Shown here: one piece after another, positions 6,706 to 17,210 of the stretch
How the letters are laid out: the number at the start of each line of letters is the position of its first letter
How positions within the stretch are numbered: the first letter of the stretch is position 1
Source of the DNA: Erythrobacter insulae
GTDB lineage: Bacteria; Pseudomonadota; Alphaproteobacteria; Sphingomonadales; Sphingomonadaceae
Assembly (NCBI RefSeq): GCF_007004095.1
Contig: NZ_VHJK01000001.1
Coordinates: forward strand, 1,988,501-2,052,500
Length of the DNA stretch: 64,000 nt
Reading direction: 5' to 3'
Notes under the pieces: model-generated
What the model was told of the DNA's origin: nothing
The model's database searches: none
Seen by the model: the letters and a program-made list of their open reading frames with translations, nothing else
Program-made: the position numbers and the translations under genes

Positions 6706-7278
6706 ATGACTGATATTGCGCGCCTGACTGATCTGATCGAACCGGAAGCTGCGGCTTTGGGTTTTGAATTGGTGCGCGTGAAGATGATGCCATCGGAGGC
6801 CGGCGACGGCGGCGAAGCATTGCAGATCATGGCTGAAGACCCGGCAACAGGCCAGCTGGTGATTGAACAATGCGCCGAATTGTCGCGCCGTGTATCCGGT
6901 GTGATTGACGCGCGCGAAGAAGCAGGCGAAGTGTTGATCGAGGGTGCGTATCACCTCGAAGTGTCATCGCCGGGTATTGATCGCCCGCTGACCCGTGAAA
7001 AAGACTTCACGAATTGGGCGGGGCACGAAGCGCGGATCGTCATGATCAAAGGCTGGTCGGGCGATGAAAAGGGACAGCGCGTATTTAAAGGCGAGCTTAC
7101 CGGCATCGAAAATGATATGGTAAAGTTGAACGCCGCAAATATCGGGGATGTCGAACTTCCCCGGACACAAATTCACGCAGCCAAGCTCGTTCTGACAGAC
7201 GCGCTGATCGCTGCAACCAAGCCGCTCGATGTGAGCGGTGCCGATGAAATCGAAGCAGAAGAAAAGGCAGACGATTGA
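6706..7278 (+). CDS. rimP: Ribosome maturation factor RimP
   Basis: Protein of 190 residues beginning MTDIARLTDLIEPEAAALGFELVRVK. It contains the RimP landmarks SRRVSGVID and YHLEVSSPGIDRPLT. RimP binds the free 30S subunit and aids its assembly. The C-terminus carries an acidic extension. The TGA stop overlaps the nusA ATG (TGATG), so the two are translationally coupled. The ATG at 6706 is used rather than an upstream in-frame GTG at 6679 because it gives the usual family N-terminus. The 167 bp between the upstream terminator and this gene presumably hold the operon promoter. Confidence 0.95.
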   Translation: MTDIARLTDLIEPEAAALGFELVRVKMMPSEAGDGGEALQIMAEDPATGQLVIEQCAELSRRVSGVIDAREEAGEVLIEGAYHLEVSSPGIDRPLTREKDFTNWAGHEARIVMIKGWSGDEKGQRVFKGELTGIENDMVKLNAANIGDVELPRTQIHAAKLVLTDALIAATKPLDVSGADEIEAEEKADD

Positions 7279-8921
7279 TGGCCAGTGCCATTTCCGCCAA
7301 CAAGGCAGAACTCCTCGCGATTGCAACCGCAGTTGCTTCGGAAAAGATGATCGACAAGTCGATTGTTATCGAAGCAATGGAAGAAGCGATCCAGAAATCG
7401 GCCCGTAATCGTTACGGCGCTGAAAACGACATTCGTGCAAAGCTGGACCCGCTTACCGGTGATCTTACGCTGTGGCGGGTTGTCGAGGTGGTTGAGGAGG
7501 TCGAAGACTACTTCAAGCAGGTCGATCTGAAGCAGGGCCAGAAACTGCAAGAGGGCGCGGCGATCGGTGATTTCATCGTCGATCCGCTGCCTCCGGTGGA
7601 TCTGGGCCGTATCGATGCACAAAGCGCCAAGCAGGTGATCTTTCAAAAGGTCCGCGATGCCGAGCGTGAGCGTCAGTTTGAAGAGTTCAAAGATCGTGCC
7701 GGCGAAGTTATCACTGGCGTGATCAAGTCGGTCGAATTCGGCCACGTGATCGTCAATCTTGGCCGCGCCGAGGGTGTGATCCGCCGCGATCAACAGATCC
7801 CGCGCGAAGCCGCCCGCGTTGGCGAGCGTGTCCGCGCATTGATTACAAAGGTGGAGCGCAACAATCGCGGTCCGCAAATCTTCCTTAGCCGCGCCGCGCC
7901 TGATTTTATGCGCAAACTGTTCGCGCAGGAAGTGCCGGAAATCTACGACGGTATCATCGAAATCAAAGCCGCAGCCCGCGATCCGGGCAGCCGCGCAAAA
8001 ATCGGTGTCATCAGCCACGATAGCTCGATCGATCCGGTCGGTGCCTGCGTTGGTATGAAGGGTAGCCGCGTTCAAGCCGTCGTGCAGGAATTGCAGGGCG
8101 AAAAGATCGACATCATTCCATGGTCTGAAGACATTGCGACGTTTGTCGTCAATGCGCTTCAACCGGCGACTGTTGCGCGCGTTGTTCTTGATGAAGAAGA
8201 TGGTCGTATCGAAGTCGTGGTTCCTGATGACCAGCTTTCGCTGGCAATCGGTCGTCGCGGCCAAAACGTGCGCCTCGCCAGTCAGCTGACCGGCCACCAG
8301 ATCGACATCATGACCGAGGAAGAGGCATCCGAGAAGCGCTCCAAGGAATTTGCCGAGCGCTCCAAAGTCTTCGAAGAAGAACTCGATGTCGACGAAACGC
8401 TGTCACAGCTGCTTGTGGCCGAGGGTTTCGCGATGCTCGAGGAAGTCGCCTATGTCGATAAGGCTGAACTGGCCGCAATCGAAGGTTTCGATGAAGAGCT
8501 GGCCGAAGAACTGCAGAGCCGTGCCCTCGAGGCGATTGAGCGTCAGGAAGAAGGCCACCGCGCAACCCGCCGCGAGCTTGGCGTTGAAGATGATCTGGCG
8601 ACCATGCCGCATCTCAACGAATCGATGCTGGTCACGCTTGGCAAGGCAGGCATCAAGACGCTTGATGATCTGGCCGATCTGGCCACTGACGAGCTGATCG
8701 CGAAGAAACGCGAAGCACCGCGCCGCCGCAACAATGCAGACGGTCCGCCAATGCGTCGTCCGCAACGCGAGCAGGATAAAGGCGGCGTTCTGGGCGAGTA
8801 CGGTCTTTCCGAAGAACAGGGCAACGAGATTATCATGGCTGCCCGCGCGCACTGGTTCGATGACGAAGATTCGTCCGGGCCTGACACTCAGGAGGCCGCC
8901 GATGCGGACTCCACCCAATGA
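7278..8921 (+). CDS. nusA: Transcription termination/antitermination factor NusA
   Basis: Protein of 547 residues. In order: an N-terminal RNA polymerase-binding domain (about 1-130), an S1 domain ([20 protein letters not shown] region), two KH domains ([15 protein letters not shown] and [14 protein letters not shown]), and two C-terminal acidic repeats ([14 protein letters not shown] and the later helix-hairpin region), as in other alphaproteobacteria. It binds RNA polymerase and nascent RNA. The start overlaps the rimP stop by one base; the end overlaps the ylxR start by 20 bp. Confidence 0.97.
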   Translation: MASAISANKAELLAIATAVASEKMIDKSIVIEAMEEAIQKSARNRYGAENDIRAKLDPLTGDLTLWRVVEVVEEVEDYFKQVDLKQGQKLQEGAAIGDFIVDPLPPVDLGRIDAQSAKQVIFQKVRDAERERQFEEFKDRAGEVITGVIKSVEFGHVIVNLGRAEGVIRRDQQIPREAARVGERVRALITKVERNNRGPQIFLSRAAPDFMRKLFAQEVPEIYDGIIEIKAAARDPGSRAKIGVISHDSSIDPVGACVGMKGSRVQAVVQELQGEKIDIIPWSEDIATFVVNALQPATVARVVLDEEDGRIEVVVPDDQLSLAIGRRGQNVRLASQLTGHQIDIMTEEEASEKRSKEFAERSKVFEEELDVDETLSQLLVAEGFAMLEEVAYVDKAELAAIEGFDEELAEELQSRALEAIERQEEGHRATRRELGVEDDLATMPHLNESMLVTLGKAGIKTLDDLADLATDELIAKKREAPRRRNNADGPPMRRPQREQDKGGVLGEYGLSEEQGNEIIMAARAHWFDDEDSSGPDTQEAADADSTQ

Positions 8922-9723
8922 GCGCGTAAGTTCAGACATCGCTGAAATGCCCCATTCCCGGCAAGCTGATAAGGCTTCCGGGAGTGAGAGGCGCTGCATT
9001 CTGTGCGGAGAGACATTGCCACGGACCGATCTGGTGCGCTTGGCAATTTCACCAGAAGGGCAGGTTCTGCCTGATCCCGGTGCAAAAGCGCCGGGGCGCG
9101 GGGCGTGGATCGCCCCTGATCGCGCCGCTCTTGAAGCAGCGATGGCTGATGGCCATTTAAAGCGTGCATTGATGCGGTCGTTCAAAGGCGGCCCGGCAAA
9201 GGATGACGGTGGGCGCATTAGCCTTTCCTACTCTGATGAATTGCCGCAGCAGATCGAAATGGCGCTTACGCGGCATTTTACCGACCGGCTTGGGCTGGAA
9301 CTGCGCGCTGGAAACATTGTGATGGGATCCAGTCGGATCGAAGAGCAAGCGCGTCAGGCACGTCTGGGACTTTTGCTTCATGCGAGCGATAGCAGCGCTG
9401 ACGGGCGCAAGAAATTGGATCAGGCCTGGCGTGTGGGCGCCGAAATCGAAGGGTCCGGTCAACGTGGCCGGGTCTTACCACTGGACCGCGACACGCTCTC
9501 TGTGGCATTGGGCCGCGAGAATGTCGTCCATTTGGGCGTTTCGGGCCGGCCTGAAGATTTGGAAGGCTCCAATCAGGCGCGCGCAGCAGTGCGCGTGGCG
9601 CAGGCGGCAACCCGCCTATCGAGGTTCATGAGCGGCACCGATGCCGCGCATGATCGGCCTGTTTCAGACGAAGCGCATGCCGTGCCATCCGGCGCTGGCG
9701 GCGACGACAAGATTGATACGTGA
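8902..9723 (+). CDS. ylxR: YlxR (DUF448) RNA-binding protein with L7Ae-like C-terminal domain
   Basis: Protein of 273 residues. The N-terminal DUF448 domain has RRCILCGETLPRTDLVR and GRGAWIAPDRAALE. The C-terminal part (about 115-230) resembles the L7Ae-type RNA-binding fold, with AGNIVMGSSRIEEQARQARL and GRENVVHLGVSG. A perfect AGGAGG six bases before the ATG at 8902, inside the end of nusA, fixes the start. Its place between nusA and infB is widely conserved. A likely nucleic-acid-binding or regulatory protein of the expression cluster; the exact role is not established. Confidence 0.9.
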   Translation: MRTPPNERVSSDIAEMPHSRQADKASGSERRCILCGETLPRTDLVRLAISPEGQVLPDPGAKAPGRGAWIAPDRAALEAAMADGHLKRALMRSFKGGPAKDDGGRISLSYSDELPQQIEMALTRHFTDRLGLELRAGNIVMGSSRIEEQARQARLGLLLHASDSSADGRKKLDQAWRVGAEIEGSGQRGRVLPLDRDTLSVALGRENVVHLGVSGRPEDLEGSNQARAAVRVAQAATRLSRFMSGTDAAHDRPVSDEAHAVPSGAGGDDKIDT

Positions 9724-9740
9724 AGGATTAACGAGCTAGA

Positions 9741-12275
9741 ATGAGCGACGAACCAGAAAAACGCACCCGTAAACCGCTGGGCCTGAAAAGGGCGGTCGAT
9801 GCTGGCGAGGTCAAGCAGACCTTTAGCCACGGCCGCACCAATAAGGTTGCGGTTGAGGTGAAGCGCCGCCGCAAACTTCTTAAGCCCGGCGAAACTCCGC
9901 CCGAGCCAGCGCCGGCACCCGCCCCTGCGCCCGCACCTGAACCTGCGCCAGAGCCCGTGGCTCAGAAGCCTGCGGCGAAAAAGCCTGCTAAAAGAGCACC
10001 TGCAGGCGAAACTCCGCAAGAGCGCGTGAAGCGCCTGCAACGCGAAGCGGAAGAGCAGCGCCTTGGGCAGCTCGCTGATGATCGCAAACGCGAAGAGGAA
10101 GCTGCGCGCAAGCGGGACGAAGAAGAAGCCCGTCAACGCGAACAGAACAAAAAAGCCGAAGCAGAAGCGGAAAAAGGCTCTGATGAAGAAGCAACCGCCC
10201 CGGCTGAGGAGCCGGTCGCTGAGCCGGAGGTAAGCGAAGCGCCGCCAGAGGCCGACGCACAGCCGGTTGCGCGCAAGTTCACTCCGGTTGCCCGGCCTGA
10301 ACCAAAGCGTCCGGACAAGAAAAAGAAAGAAGAAAAGCGCCCGGTCAAAGATACCGGCAGCGCCAAAGACAAGCGCCGTTCTGGCAAGCTGACTGTGACC
10401 AAAGCGCTCAACGAGGACGAAGGCCGCCGTGCGCGCAGCCTCGCCGCGCTCAAGCGTGCGCGCGAAAAAGAGCGTCGGATGCAAGGCGGCGGGTCTTCGA
10501 AACCGCGTGAGAAGCAAGTTCGCGATGTCATCGTTCCCGAAGCCATCACCGTGGGCGAGCTCGCCAAACGGATGGGCGAAAAGGGCGCGGATCTCGTCAA
10601 AGAGCTGTTCAATCTCGATATGATGGTCACCGTAAACCAGACCATCGATCAGGAAACCGCAGAATTGCTGGTCGAACAATTCGGCCATAACATTGAAAAA
10701 GTATCCGAAGCCGACGTCGATATTCCGACGGAGCAGGATGTTGATCCGGAAGAAACGCTTGAACCGCGTCCTCCGGTCGTCACCATCATGGGCCACGTCG
10801 ATCACGGCAAAACCTCTTTGCTCGATGCCCTTCGCGGCACCGACGTAACAAAGTCAGAAGCTGGCGGGATTACGCAGCATATCGGCAGCTATCAGATCAC
10901 GACCAAGGGCAAGAAGAAGATCACCTTCCTCGACACTCCGGGTCACGCGGCATTTACCGAAATGCGACAGCGCGGCGCGAATGTTACCGATATCGTGGTT
11001 CTGGTGGTCGCGGCGGATGACGGCATCATGCCGCAGACGATCGAAGCCATCAAACACACGCAGGCTGCGGGCGTTCCGATGATCGTTGCGATCAACAAGA
11101 TGGACAAACCCGAAGCCGATCCGAACAACATCCGTAGCCGTTTGCTTGAACACGAAGTGATCGTCGAAGCGATGTCGGGCGAGGTTCAGGATGTCGAGAT
11201 TTCGGCAATCAAGAAAACTGGCCTCGATGAACTGGTCGAAAAAATCGAGCTTCAGGCTGAACTGCTCGAATTGAAAGCGCGTCCGGATCGCGATGCTGAT
11301 GCGACTGTGATCGAAGCGCAGCTGGATAAGGGCCGCGGCCCTGTCGCCACTGTCATCATCACTCGCGGCACTTTGAAACGGGGCGATACTTTTGTTGTCG
11401 GCACTCAAAGCGGCCGTGTGCGGGCAATCGTCAATGATCAGGGCAAACAGATCAAGGAAGCTGGCCCCTCAATGCCGGTCGAGGTTCTTGGCCTTGGCGG
11501 TGTGCCGTCGGCTGGTGACCGGTTGACCGTGGTCGAGAACGAGCAGCGCGCCCGCGAAGTTGCGCAGTACCGTCAGGAAAAAGCGACAGAGAAACGCACC
11601 GCACTGGCTCCAACCAGCTTTGATACGATGTTCAACAACCTCGCATCGGACGTTATCGAATGGCCGGTTCTGGTCAAAGGTGACGTGCAGGGTTCTGTCG
11701 AAGCGATCGTCACGGCGCTCCACAATATCTCGACCGATGATATCAAAGTCCGCGTGCTGCACGCAGGCGTTGGCGCCATTACAGAGAGTGATGTGACGCT
11801 GGCGGCGGCTTCCAACGCGCCGATCATCGGCTTTAACGTGCGGCCCAATGCAAAGGCCCGCGATCTGGTAAAACGCGATGGCGTGCGGATGATGTATTAC
11901 GATGTCATCTATCACCTGACCGAAGCTGTTGCGAAAGAGATGGCGGGCGAGCTGGGCCCGGAACGGATCGAAACCGTTGTCGGCCGCGCTCAGGTCAAAC
12001 AGGTCTTCAAATCTGGCAAAAAAGACAAGGCAGCCGGTCTGCTGGTCGAAGAGGGTGTCATTCGCAAAGGCCTCTTTGCGCGTCTTACCCGCGACGATGT
12101 TATCGTTTCGGCGACCACCATTGCCTCGCTGCGGCGGTTCAAGGACGACGTGGACGAAGTCCGCTCGGGTCTCGAATGCGGCGTTGTGCTGGAAGACACA
12201 AACGACGTTCAGGCTGGCGATCAGCTCGAAGTCTTCGAAGTCGAGGAGCGTGAGCGGACTATCGAGGTTGGCTAA
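9741..12275 (+). CDS. infB: Translation initiation factor IF-2
   Basis: Protein of 844 residues. A long basic, Pro/Ala/Glu-rich N-terminal region (about 1-260) is followed by the IF2 N-domain, the GTPase domain with G1 [15 protein letters not shown]3 DTPGH and G4 NKMD, then domains II, III and IV, which bind initiator tRNA. IF-2 is the GTPase that places fMet-tRNA on the 30S subunit. The low-complexity N-terminus ([15 protein letters not shown]) is normal in alphaproteobacteria. It starts 17 bp after ylxR. Confidence 0.97.
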   Translation: MSDEPEKRTRKPLGLKRAVDAGEVKQTFSHGRTNKVAVEVKRRRKLLKPGETPPEPAPAPAPAPAPEPAPEPVAQKPAAKKPAKRAPAGETPQERVKRLQREAEEQRLGQLADDRKREEEAARKRDEEEARQREQNKKAEAEAEKGSDEEATAPAEEPVAEPEVSEAPPEADAQPVARKFTPVARPEPKRPDKKKKEEKRPVKDTGSAKDKRRSGKLTVTKALNEDEGRRARSLAALKRAREKERRMQGGGSSKPREKQVRDVIVPEAITVGELAKRMGEKGADLVKELFNLDMMVTVNQTIDQETAELLVEQFGHNIEKVSEADVDIPTEQDVDPEETLEPRPPVVTIMGHVDHGKTSLLDALRGTDVTKSEAGGITQHIGSYQITTKGKKKITFLDTPGHAAFTEMRQRGANVTDIVVLVVAADDGIMPQTIEAIKHTQAAGVPMIVAINKMDKPEADPNNIRSRLLEHEVIVEAMSGEVQDVEISAIKKTGLDELVEKIELQAELLELKARPDRDADATVIEAQLDKGRGPVATVIITRGTLKRGDTFVVGTQSGRVRAIVNDQGKQIKEAGPSMPVEVLGLGGVPSAGDRLTVVENEQRAREVAQYRQEKATEKRTALAPTSFDTMFNNLASDVIEWPVLVKGDVQGSVEAIVTALHNISTDDIKVRVLHAGVGAITESDVTLAAASNAPIIGFNVRPNAKARDLVKRDGVRMMYYDVIYHLTEAVAKEMAGELGPERIETVVGRAQVKQVFKSGKKDKAAGLLVEEGVIRKGLFARLTRDDVIVSATTIASLRRFKDDVDEVRSGLECGVVLEDTNDVQAGDQLEVFEVEERERTIEVG

Positions 12276-12288
12276 GGAGTAGAGAGCG

Positions 12289-12714
12289 GTGGCGAAGATA
12301 TATGAAGGCCAGCGCTCTCCCTCCGCCGAGCTTATGGGAAGCGAATTTGTTTCGTTCGACCCTGAAAAGGGTGAATTGACGACACGCTTTACGCCTCCGG
12401 CCAGTTTTGCGAGCCCGCGCGGGGTGGTGCAGGGCGGGCTGATCGCGGGCTTTCTGGATGAGGTGATGGGCGGCGCGCTTTTGGCTGTGACCGATCACGG
12501 TGACGGCGAGATACGGCTGCCGCTCAATCTCGATATGAACCTGACTTTCATGCGCATGGTCCCGCTTTCGGCGATCACCGCAAAGGGCCGCGTTGTTAAG
12601 CACGGCAACCGCGTCGCCTTTCTGGAAGGCGAATTGTTTGATGCAGATGGTAACATGCTCGCGCGGGCAACATCGACCGCACTGCCGACGCCCATGCCTG
12701 AAGGAATGCCATGA
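12289..12714 (+). CDS. PaaI-type hotdog thioesterase, copy 1
   Basis: Protein of 141 residues with the hotdog thioesterase core: GVVQGGLIAGFLDEVMGG (central helix) and LNLDMNLTFMRMVPLSA (strand). It has the 4HBT-type terminal pattern GNMLARATSTALP. Such enzymes hydrolyse acyl- or aryl-CoA thioesters; the substrate cannot be read from sequence. It starts with GTG, with AAGGAG upstream, 13 bp after infB, and overlaps copy 2 by 4 bp. It is clearly similar to the next gene, which suggests a tandem duplication. Confidence 0.85.
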   Translation: MAKIYEGQRSPSAELMGSEFVSFDPEKGELTTRFTPPASFASPRGVVQGGLIAGFLDEVMGGALLAVTDHGDGEIRLPLNLDMNLTFMRMVPLSAITAKGRVVKHGNRVAFLEGELFDADGNMLARATSTALPTPMPEGMP

Positions 12715-13163
12715 AACGCGGCGAGGAATTTCCTGATCTGGCAGTGGATTCGGTGATGGGATCGCCGCACAGCGCGCTTCTCGGCTCAGAATTTGTCGGT
12801 TTTGATGCAGAAACTGCGACCGCAACCATGCGCTTTACCGTCAACACCGCCATGACCACCTGGCGCGGCGGCGTGCAGGGCGGACTGGTTGCGGGTTACC
12901 TCGATGATGTGATGGGATACGCCTATGTCGCGGCGACTGATGGCGAACAGGCACCGCTCAATCTCGAAATTTCAATGCAGCTGCTCGGCCTGATCCCGGT
13001 CGGCGCGACCATCATCGGCAAAGGCCGCGTTGTGCGCGGGGGCCGGCGGGTCATATTCCTAGAAGCGGAGCTGTTGAGTGAAGAGGGCCAGGTTCTGGCC
13101 CGCGCTACATCGACCGCCATCCCCACCGCGCGCCCTGTCCCGCCGCCAGAGGCAGGCGAGTAA
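12711..13163 (+). CDS. PaaI-type hotdog thioesterase, copy 2
   Basis: Protein of 150 residues sharing with copy 1 the motifs GVQGGLVAGYLDDVMGYAY, LNLEISMQLLGLIPVGA and VLARATSTAIPTARP. The conserved Asp in the helix fits a PaaI/YbgC-like catalytic residue. The start overlaps copy 1 by 4 bp (ATGA); the end shares one base with the DUF1697 ATG. The two proteins may form homo- or hetero-oligomers, as hotdog enzymes are usually dimers or tetramers. Substrate unknown. Confidence 0.85.
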   Translation: MKRGEEFPDLAVDSVMGSPHSALLGSEFVGFDAETATATMRFTVNTAMTTWRGGVQGGLVAGYLDDVMGYAYVAATDGEQAPLNLEISMQLLGLIPVGATIIGKGRVVRGGRRVIFLEAELLSEEGQVLARATSTAIPTARPVPPPEAGE

Positions 13164-13708
13164 TGGCGCGTTATCTTGCGCTGCTGGGAAGCATCAATAT
13201 TGGCGGCAATCGGATCAAGATGGTCGATCTGAAGGCAGGTCTGGAAAACGCCGGTTTCAAGGACATCTCTACGGTCGCGGCGAGCGGTAACGTCATCCTG
13301 ACCGATACCCGCGATCCCGCCACGCTGGAGGCGCAGCTGGAAGAGGTAGTGCAGCGCGAATTTGGCTTTCGGTCGTGCGCCATGGTGCGCACCGATGCGC
13401 AAGTGCGCGCCGCGATTGACGAAAACCCGTTCCATGGCACTGGTCCAGAGCATGGATCGGACAAAATGGTGCACTCAATTTTCCTCAGCCAGCAACCCGA
13501 GCAAGAGGCGGTTGATAAATTGATCGCGGAGCACAAATCTAAGGGCAGCGAACGGCTCGCTTTGGGTCGCCGCGTCCTTTATCTCGATTATGTCCACGGG
13601 GTGGGCATCTCTGATCTGTCGAGCAAATTTCTCGAACGCCGATTGGGCTGCAAAGGCACGGCGCGCAATATGAATTCACTCAAAAACATTCTCTCAAAGA
13701 TGGTGTAA
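13163..13708 (+). CDS. DUF1697 family protein
   Basis: Protein of 181 residues with the DUF1697 opening pattern [18 protein letters not shown] (family consensus is close to ALLRGINVGG-KVKM), followed by [10 protein letters not shown] and VAASGNVI. The family is widespread and uncharacterised. The overlap with the preceding thioesterase and the 4-bp gap to rbfA place it inside the infB-rbfA transcript. Nothing catalytic is evident. Confidence 0.9.
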   Translation: MARYLALLGSINIGGNRIKMVDLKAGLENAGFKDISTVAASGNVILTDTRDPATLEAQLEEVVQREFGFRSCAMVRTDAQVRAAIDENPFHGTGPEHGSDKMVHSIFLSQQPEQEAVDKLIAEHKSKGSERLALGRRVLYLDYVHGVGISDLSSKFLERRLGCKGTARNMNSLKNILSKMV

Positions 13709-13712
13709 GCCT

Positions 13713-14126
13713 ATGGCCCACAAAGATCCATTTACCGCTGAACAGCAATCGGTCCGCGTCCTGAAAGTTGGCGAGCGGGTGCGGCATATCCTGTCCGAAC
13801 TGCTCGCGCGTCAGGAGGTGCATGATGATATTGTCAGCGCCGCCAATATCTCCGTCACCGAAGTCCGTTTAACGCCGGACCTGCGCAATGCGACCGCTTA
13901 TGTGAAACCGCTCTTGGGGGCGGGCGAGGATGATGTTGTGAATGCGCTGCGTCAGAACACGGCGTTTCTGCAACGCGAAGTCGCCAAACGGCTAGGCCTG
14001 AAATTCGCACCCAAGCTTAAATTCCGCAAGGATGAAAGCTTTGCCGAAGCGGATCGGATTGAAGAATTGCTGCGTGATCCAAAGGTCGCCCGTGATCTTG
14101 AACCGGATGACGGGGACGACACCTAA
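13713..14126 (+). CDS. rbfA: 30S ribosome-binding factor RbfA
   Basis: Protein of 137 residues: a KH-like RbfA fold with [20 protein letters not shown] N-terminus, [24 protein letters not shown], and the end [25 protein letters not shown]. It assists 16S 5' end maturation and cold growth. In most relatives it directly follows infB; here three extra genes intervene. Its TAA overlaps the stop of the convergent yceI gene, so the two transcripts run into each other. Confidence 0.95.
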   Translation: MAHKDPFTAEQQSVRVLKVGERVRHILSELLARQEVHDDIVSAANISVTEVRLTPDLRNATAYVKPLLGAGEDDVVNALRQNTAFLQREVAKRLGLKFAPKLKFRKDESFAEADRIEELLRDPKVARDLEPDDGDDT

Positions 14127-14710
14127 TTCGGTGTCATGCGTGCGCGCAGCTCGATTTTGACATTGTTGCCCACGATCAATTGATAGCTTTTCATACCGTA
14201 CTGGCGGCGATCAATTGTGGTCGTCGCAGTAAAGCTGACCGGCTTTCCTGCGCCCGATTTGCTGGGGTCACTGTCAAATTTAACGTCGAGTGTCTGCGGC
14301 TTGGTAACTCCGCGCGCGGTGAGATTGCCCGATACAGTCCCGCGTGTGGCAGATGACAGCTTCAACGATTTGCCGACGAAACGCACAGTCGGGTATTTCT
14401 CAACCCAGAAGAATTTATCTCCGCGCAAACGCTCTAGCGTGGTTTCATCCGGCGCTTGCAAGGCGGTGGCATCGAAAGTCACATCGATCGCCGCACGCTC
14501 AGGCGCGCCGGGGACAATGGTGACATCACCTTTCATCTTGGGAAAAGTCATCGTTTTGCTGGACAGGCCGAAGAAAGCGACTTTCGCCGTTACCTGACTG
14601 GCTGCGGAATCCAGCGCAAATTCGCGCGGGGCGCTGGTGTTGGCGCTCAGCAACAGCGCAAAAAGCGGTGCGAACAGGATCGTCTTGGGCATCAGGTGTT
14701 TTGGTCGCAA
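14123..14710 (-). CDS. YceI family lipid-binding-like periplasmic protein
   Basis: Protein of about 195 residues with an N-terminal signal peptide ([18 protein letters not shown]) and the YceI beta-barrel pattern: [18 protein letters not shown], a central [11 protein letters not shown], and [12 protein letters not shown] followed by [11 protein letters not shown]. YceI proteins form a lipocalin-like barrel that binds isoprenoid lipids. The TTG at 14710 is preferred because AAGGAG lies 7 bases upstream; the ATG at 14692 has no such site but gives the same mature protein. It is convergent with rbfA. Confidence 0.9.
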   Translation of the reverse strand: MRPKHLMPKTILFAPLFALLLSANTSAPREFALDSAASQVTAKVAFFGLSSKTMTFPKMKGDVTIVPGAPERAAIDVTFDATALQAPDETTLERLRGDKFFWVEKYPTVRFVGKSLKLSSATRGTVSGNLTARGVTKPQTLDVKFDSDPSKSGAGKPVSFTATTTIDRRQYGMKSYQLIVGNNVKIELRARMTPN

Positions 14711-14820
14711 AATCTTGCTCCTTGGTTCCCTGTAATACGCCCCACTTGCCCAAAAAGTTTCAGGTGCTTGATTTCCATGCGGCGGGACAGACCTTTGCCT
14801 GCCCCGCTTGAATTGCCGGA

Positions 14821-16449
14821 TTATCCGCCTGAAGCGGGAAGCGCGTATCCTACAGGCGCATCGGGACCCAGCGGGATCCCGAGATAAAACCATAGCACGA
14901 TCAGCAATGTACCGGAGATTAAGAGCCAGATCGAATATGGCACCATCATCGCGGTTAGGCTGCCGAGGCCAAAGTCTTTTTGCCAACGCTGGGCAAAGAC
15001 CAGGATAAGCGGGAAATACACCATCAGCGGGGTGATGATATTGGTTGCGCTGTCACCCACACGGTACGCGGCGGTCGCGCCTTCCGGACTAATCCCGAGC
15101 AGCATGAGCATCGGGACAAGGATCGGGGCAAGCAGCGCCCATTTCGCGCTGGCTGATCCAACGAACAGATTGAGCAGTCCGGTAAACAGCACCATCAGGC
15201 CCAGCACCAGTGGCAAAGGAAGGCCGGTCGATTGGATCGCGTCTGCGCCGTGCACCGCCGAAATCAGGCCGAGATTGGACCAACCAAACATCGCGACAAA
15301 ATGCGCCGCAGCAAAAGCGAGGACGAGGTAATACCCCATGTCCTTCATTGATTCCGCCATCATATTGACGAGATCGCGGTGGTTCTTGATCGCGCCTGTC
15401 GCCCGGCCATACGCCCAACCGGTCAACAGGAAGAGGAGGAAGAATGCGCCGACAAGCGAGCGATAGAGCGGCGCAAGCTGGGCATGGATCGAACAATCGT
15501 TGATCCCTTCGCATACGGCCTCGTCAATCAAAGGCGTGCCGGGTGCGAACACCATCACAAACCACAATCCCACCACAAACAACGCCGCCACACCGGCATG
15601 GCGCAATCCTTTGGCAGCGATGGCGGGATCTTGTTCGGTTGGATCGGGGGTGTCGTTGTTCTCAGATCCGGCCATAGCGCCGCCGGTCCACGGGCCAAGG
15701 CGCGGTTCGATGACCTTGTCTGTCACATACCAGATGATCGGCAGGAACAGGAAAGTCATCACGCTGATAAAGTACCAGTTGCCAGCGATATTGGCGGTCC
15801 ACGCCGGATCGAGCGCACTCGCTGCGACAGCTTCCTCGGTAATGCCGAATAGCAACGCGTCCAGCTGGCCCGGTGAGACATTGGCAGAAAAACCGCCCGA
15901 AACCCCGGCGAATGCTGCTGCGATCCCTGCCAGCGGATGCCGCCCTGCGGCTGCGAACAGGATCCCGGCAAGCGGGATCAGCACCACATAGCCTGCGTCT
16001 GCGGCATGGTTGCCAAGCATCGCGACAAGCGCGACCACCGGGGTCAGCAACGATTTCGGCGCGCTTTTGACTGCGCTCGCCATGCCTGCGGCGAAAAAGC
16101 CGGACCGTTCGGCCACGCCAGCGCCCAGCATCACAACCAGCACATATCCAAGCGGATGAAAGTGGGTGAATGTTTTTGGCATTTCGACCCAAAGACGCTG
16201 GATATTCTCGGCAGAAAGCAGGCTGACCGCTTCAATCTGGAGCGGGGCGCCTGTCGCTTCGTCAAGAGTGGTCGGGTGAAAGGCCGAAACGCCCAGTGCC
16301 GCGCAGATTATCGAAACGGCGATCAGGGCGATGATTAGATAGAAAAACAAAAACACCGGATCGGGCAGCTTGTTGCCGCTGCGTTCGATCCAGCCAAGAA
16401 TGCCGGTCATGCCTTGATTATCGGTTTGAGCCGCAGCTTCACCTACCAT
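14821..16449 (-). CDS. AbgT family transporter
   Basis: Protein of 542 residues with about 11-13 membrane segments. It opens with GWIERSGNKLPDPVFLFFYL, the hallmark of the AbgT (p-aminobenzoyl-glutamate transporter) family; VSPGQLDALLFGITEEA and GSASAKWALLAPILVPML match conserved loops. Family members import p-aminobenzoyl-glutamate or export sulfonamides. No neighbouring aminobenzoyl-glutamate hydrolase is seen, so the substrate is open. It is divergent from tdk across about 150 bp. Confidence 0.92.
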   Translation of the reverse strand: MVGEAAAQTDNQGMTGILGWIERSGNKLPDPVFLFFYLIIALIAVSIICAALGVSAFHPTTLDEATGAPLQIEAVSLLSAENIQRLWVEMPKTFTHFHPLGYVLVVMLGAGVAERSGFFAAGMASAVKSAPKSLLTPVVALVAMLGNHAADAGYVVLIPLAGILFAAAGRHPLAGIAAAFAGVSGGFSANVSPGQLDALLFGITEEAVAASALDPAWTANIAGNWYFISVMTFLFLPIIWYVTDKVIEPRLGPWTGGAMAGSENNDTPDPTEQDPAIAAKGLRHAGVAALFVVGLWFVMVFAPGTPLIDEAVCEGINDCSIHAQLAPLYRSLVGAFFLLFLLTGWAYGRATGAIKNHRDLVNMMAESMKDMGYYLVLAFAAAHFVAMFGWSNLGLISAVHGADAIQSTGLPLPLVLGLMVLFTGLLNLFVGSASAKWALLAPILVPMLMLLGISPEGATAAYRVGDSATNIITPLMVYFPLILVFAQRWQKDFGLGSLTAMMVPYSIWLLISGTLLIVLWFYLGIPLGPDAPVGYALPASGG

Positions 16450-16601
16450 GAAAAATCCCCGTTATTTGCTCTGCAATTTGCACCGCCTAACATTGCGAGA
16501 CGTGCCTGTCTGCCCCGTGAATGGGGTGATCTGTTGAAGGCGGTGGACATAGCGGTGCGCTGCGCTTGTGCTGGCACGGGGGAGGGTGCAACTCTGCGGC
16601 C

Positions 16602-17177
16602 ATGGCAAAGCTGTATTTCTATTATTCGAGCATGAATGCGGGGAAATCCACCACGCTGCTTCAGGCGGATTTCAACTATCGCGAGCGCGGCATGAACACG
16701 ATGCTGTGGACGGCGGCGCTGGATACCCGGTCTCGCGGCATGGTCAGCAGCCGGATCGGTTTGGAAGCAGATGCGCATCTGTATGCGCGAGACACAGATC
16801 TGTATTCCGCGATCAGTGTGGCGCATGAAAACGCAGCGCTGGATTGCGTGCTAATCGACGAGGCGCAATTCCTGACCAAAGATCAGGTCTGGCAACTGGC
16901 CAAAATTGCCGACACAGTGGGCATACCGGTCCTGTGTTACGGCATCCGTACCGATTTCCAGGGGGAATTGTTTCCCGGTTCTGCTGCGTTGCTTGGCATT
17001 GCCGATGCGCTCGTTGAGCTGAAAGCTGTGTGTCATTGCGGCCGCAAATCTTCGATGAATTTGCGGGTGGATGCGTCTGGCAAACCGGTTGAGGAGGGCG
17101 CGCAAACAGAGATCGGCGGGAATGACCGTTATCTTGCGCTGTGCCGAAAACATTTCAGCGAAGCCCTTGGTGGCTAG
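16602..17177 (+). CDS. tdk: Thymidine kinase
   Basis: Protein of 191 residues: P-loop SSMNAGKSTTLLQ near the N-terminus, the VLIDEAQFL motif, and a zinc-binding lasso region with CHCGRKSSMNLR and a later Cys. It phosphorylates thymidine to dTMP for salvage. The ATG at 16602 (MAKLYFYYSSMNAGKS) is chosen over an upstream in-frame start at 16566 because the family begins at this point. It is followed after 33 bp by the M50 protease. Confidence 0.95.
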   Translation: MAKLYFYYSSMNAGKSTTLLQADFNYRERGMNTMLWTAALDTRSRGMVSSRIGLEADAHLYARDTDLYSAISVAHENAALDCVLIDEAQFLTKDQVWQLAKIADTVGIPVLCYGIRTDFQGELFPGSAALLGIADALVELKAVCHCGRKSSMNLRVDASGKPVEEGAQTEIGGNDRYLALCRKHFSEALGG

Positions 17178-17210
17178 CGCGCAGCTCTTTGACGCCCTAC
17201 TTACCCCAAC

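Noticed and set aside
6566..6830. Short minus-strand frames upstream of rimP
   Set aside because: They begin inside rimP on the opposite strand and no ribosome-binding site or family similarity supports them.
7173..8297. Minus-strand open frame of 374 codons opposite nusA
   Set aside because: Mirror frame of a strongly coding gene; composition rich in Arg/His/Asp/Phe without any recognisable domain.
9573..10805. Minus-strand open frame of 410 codons opposite infB
   Set aside because: It reflects the low-complexity, Glu/Lys-rich infB N-terminus (reads as Phe/Leu/Arg on the other strand) and has no domain or start signal.
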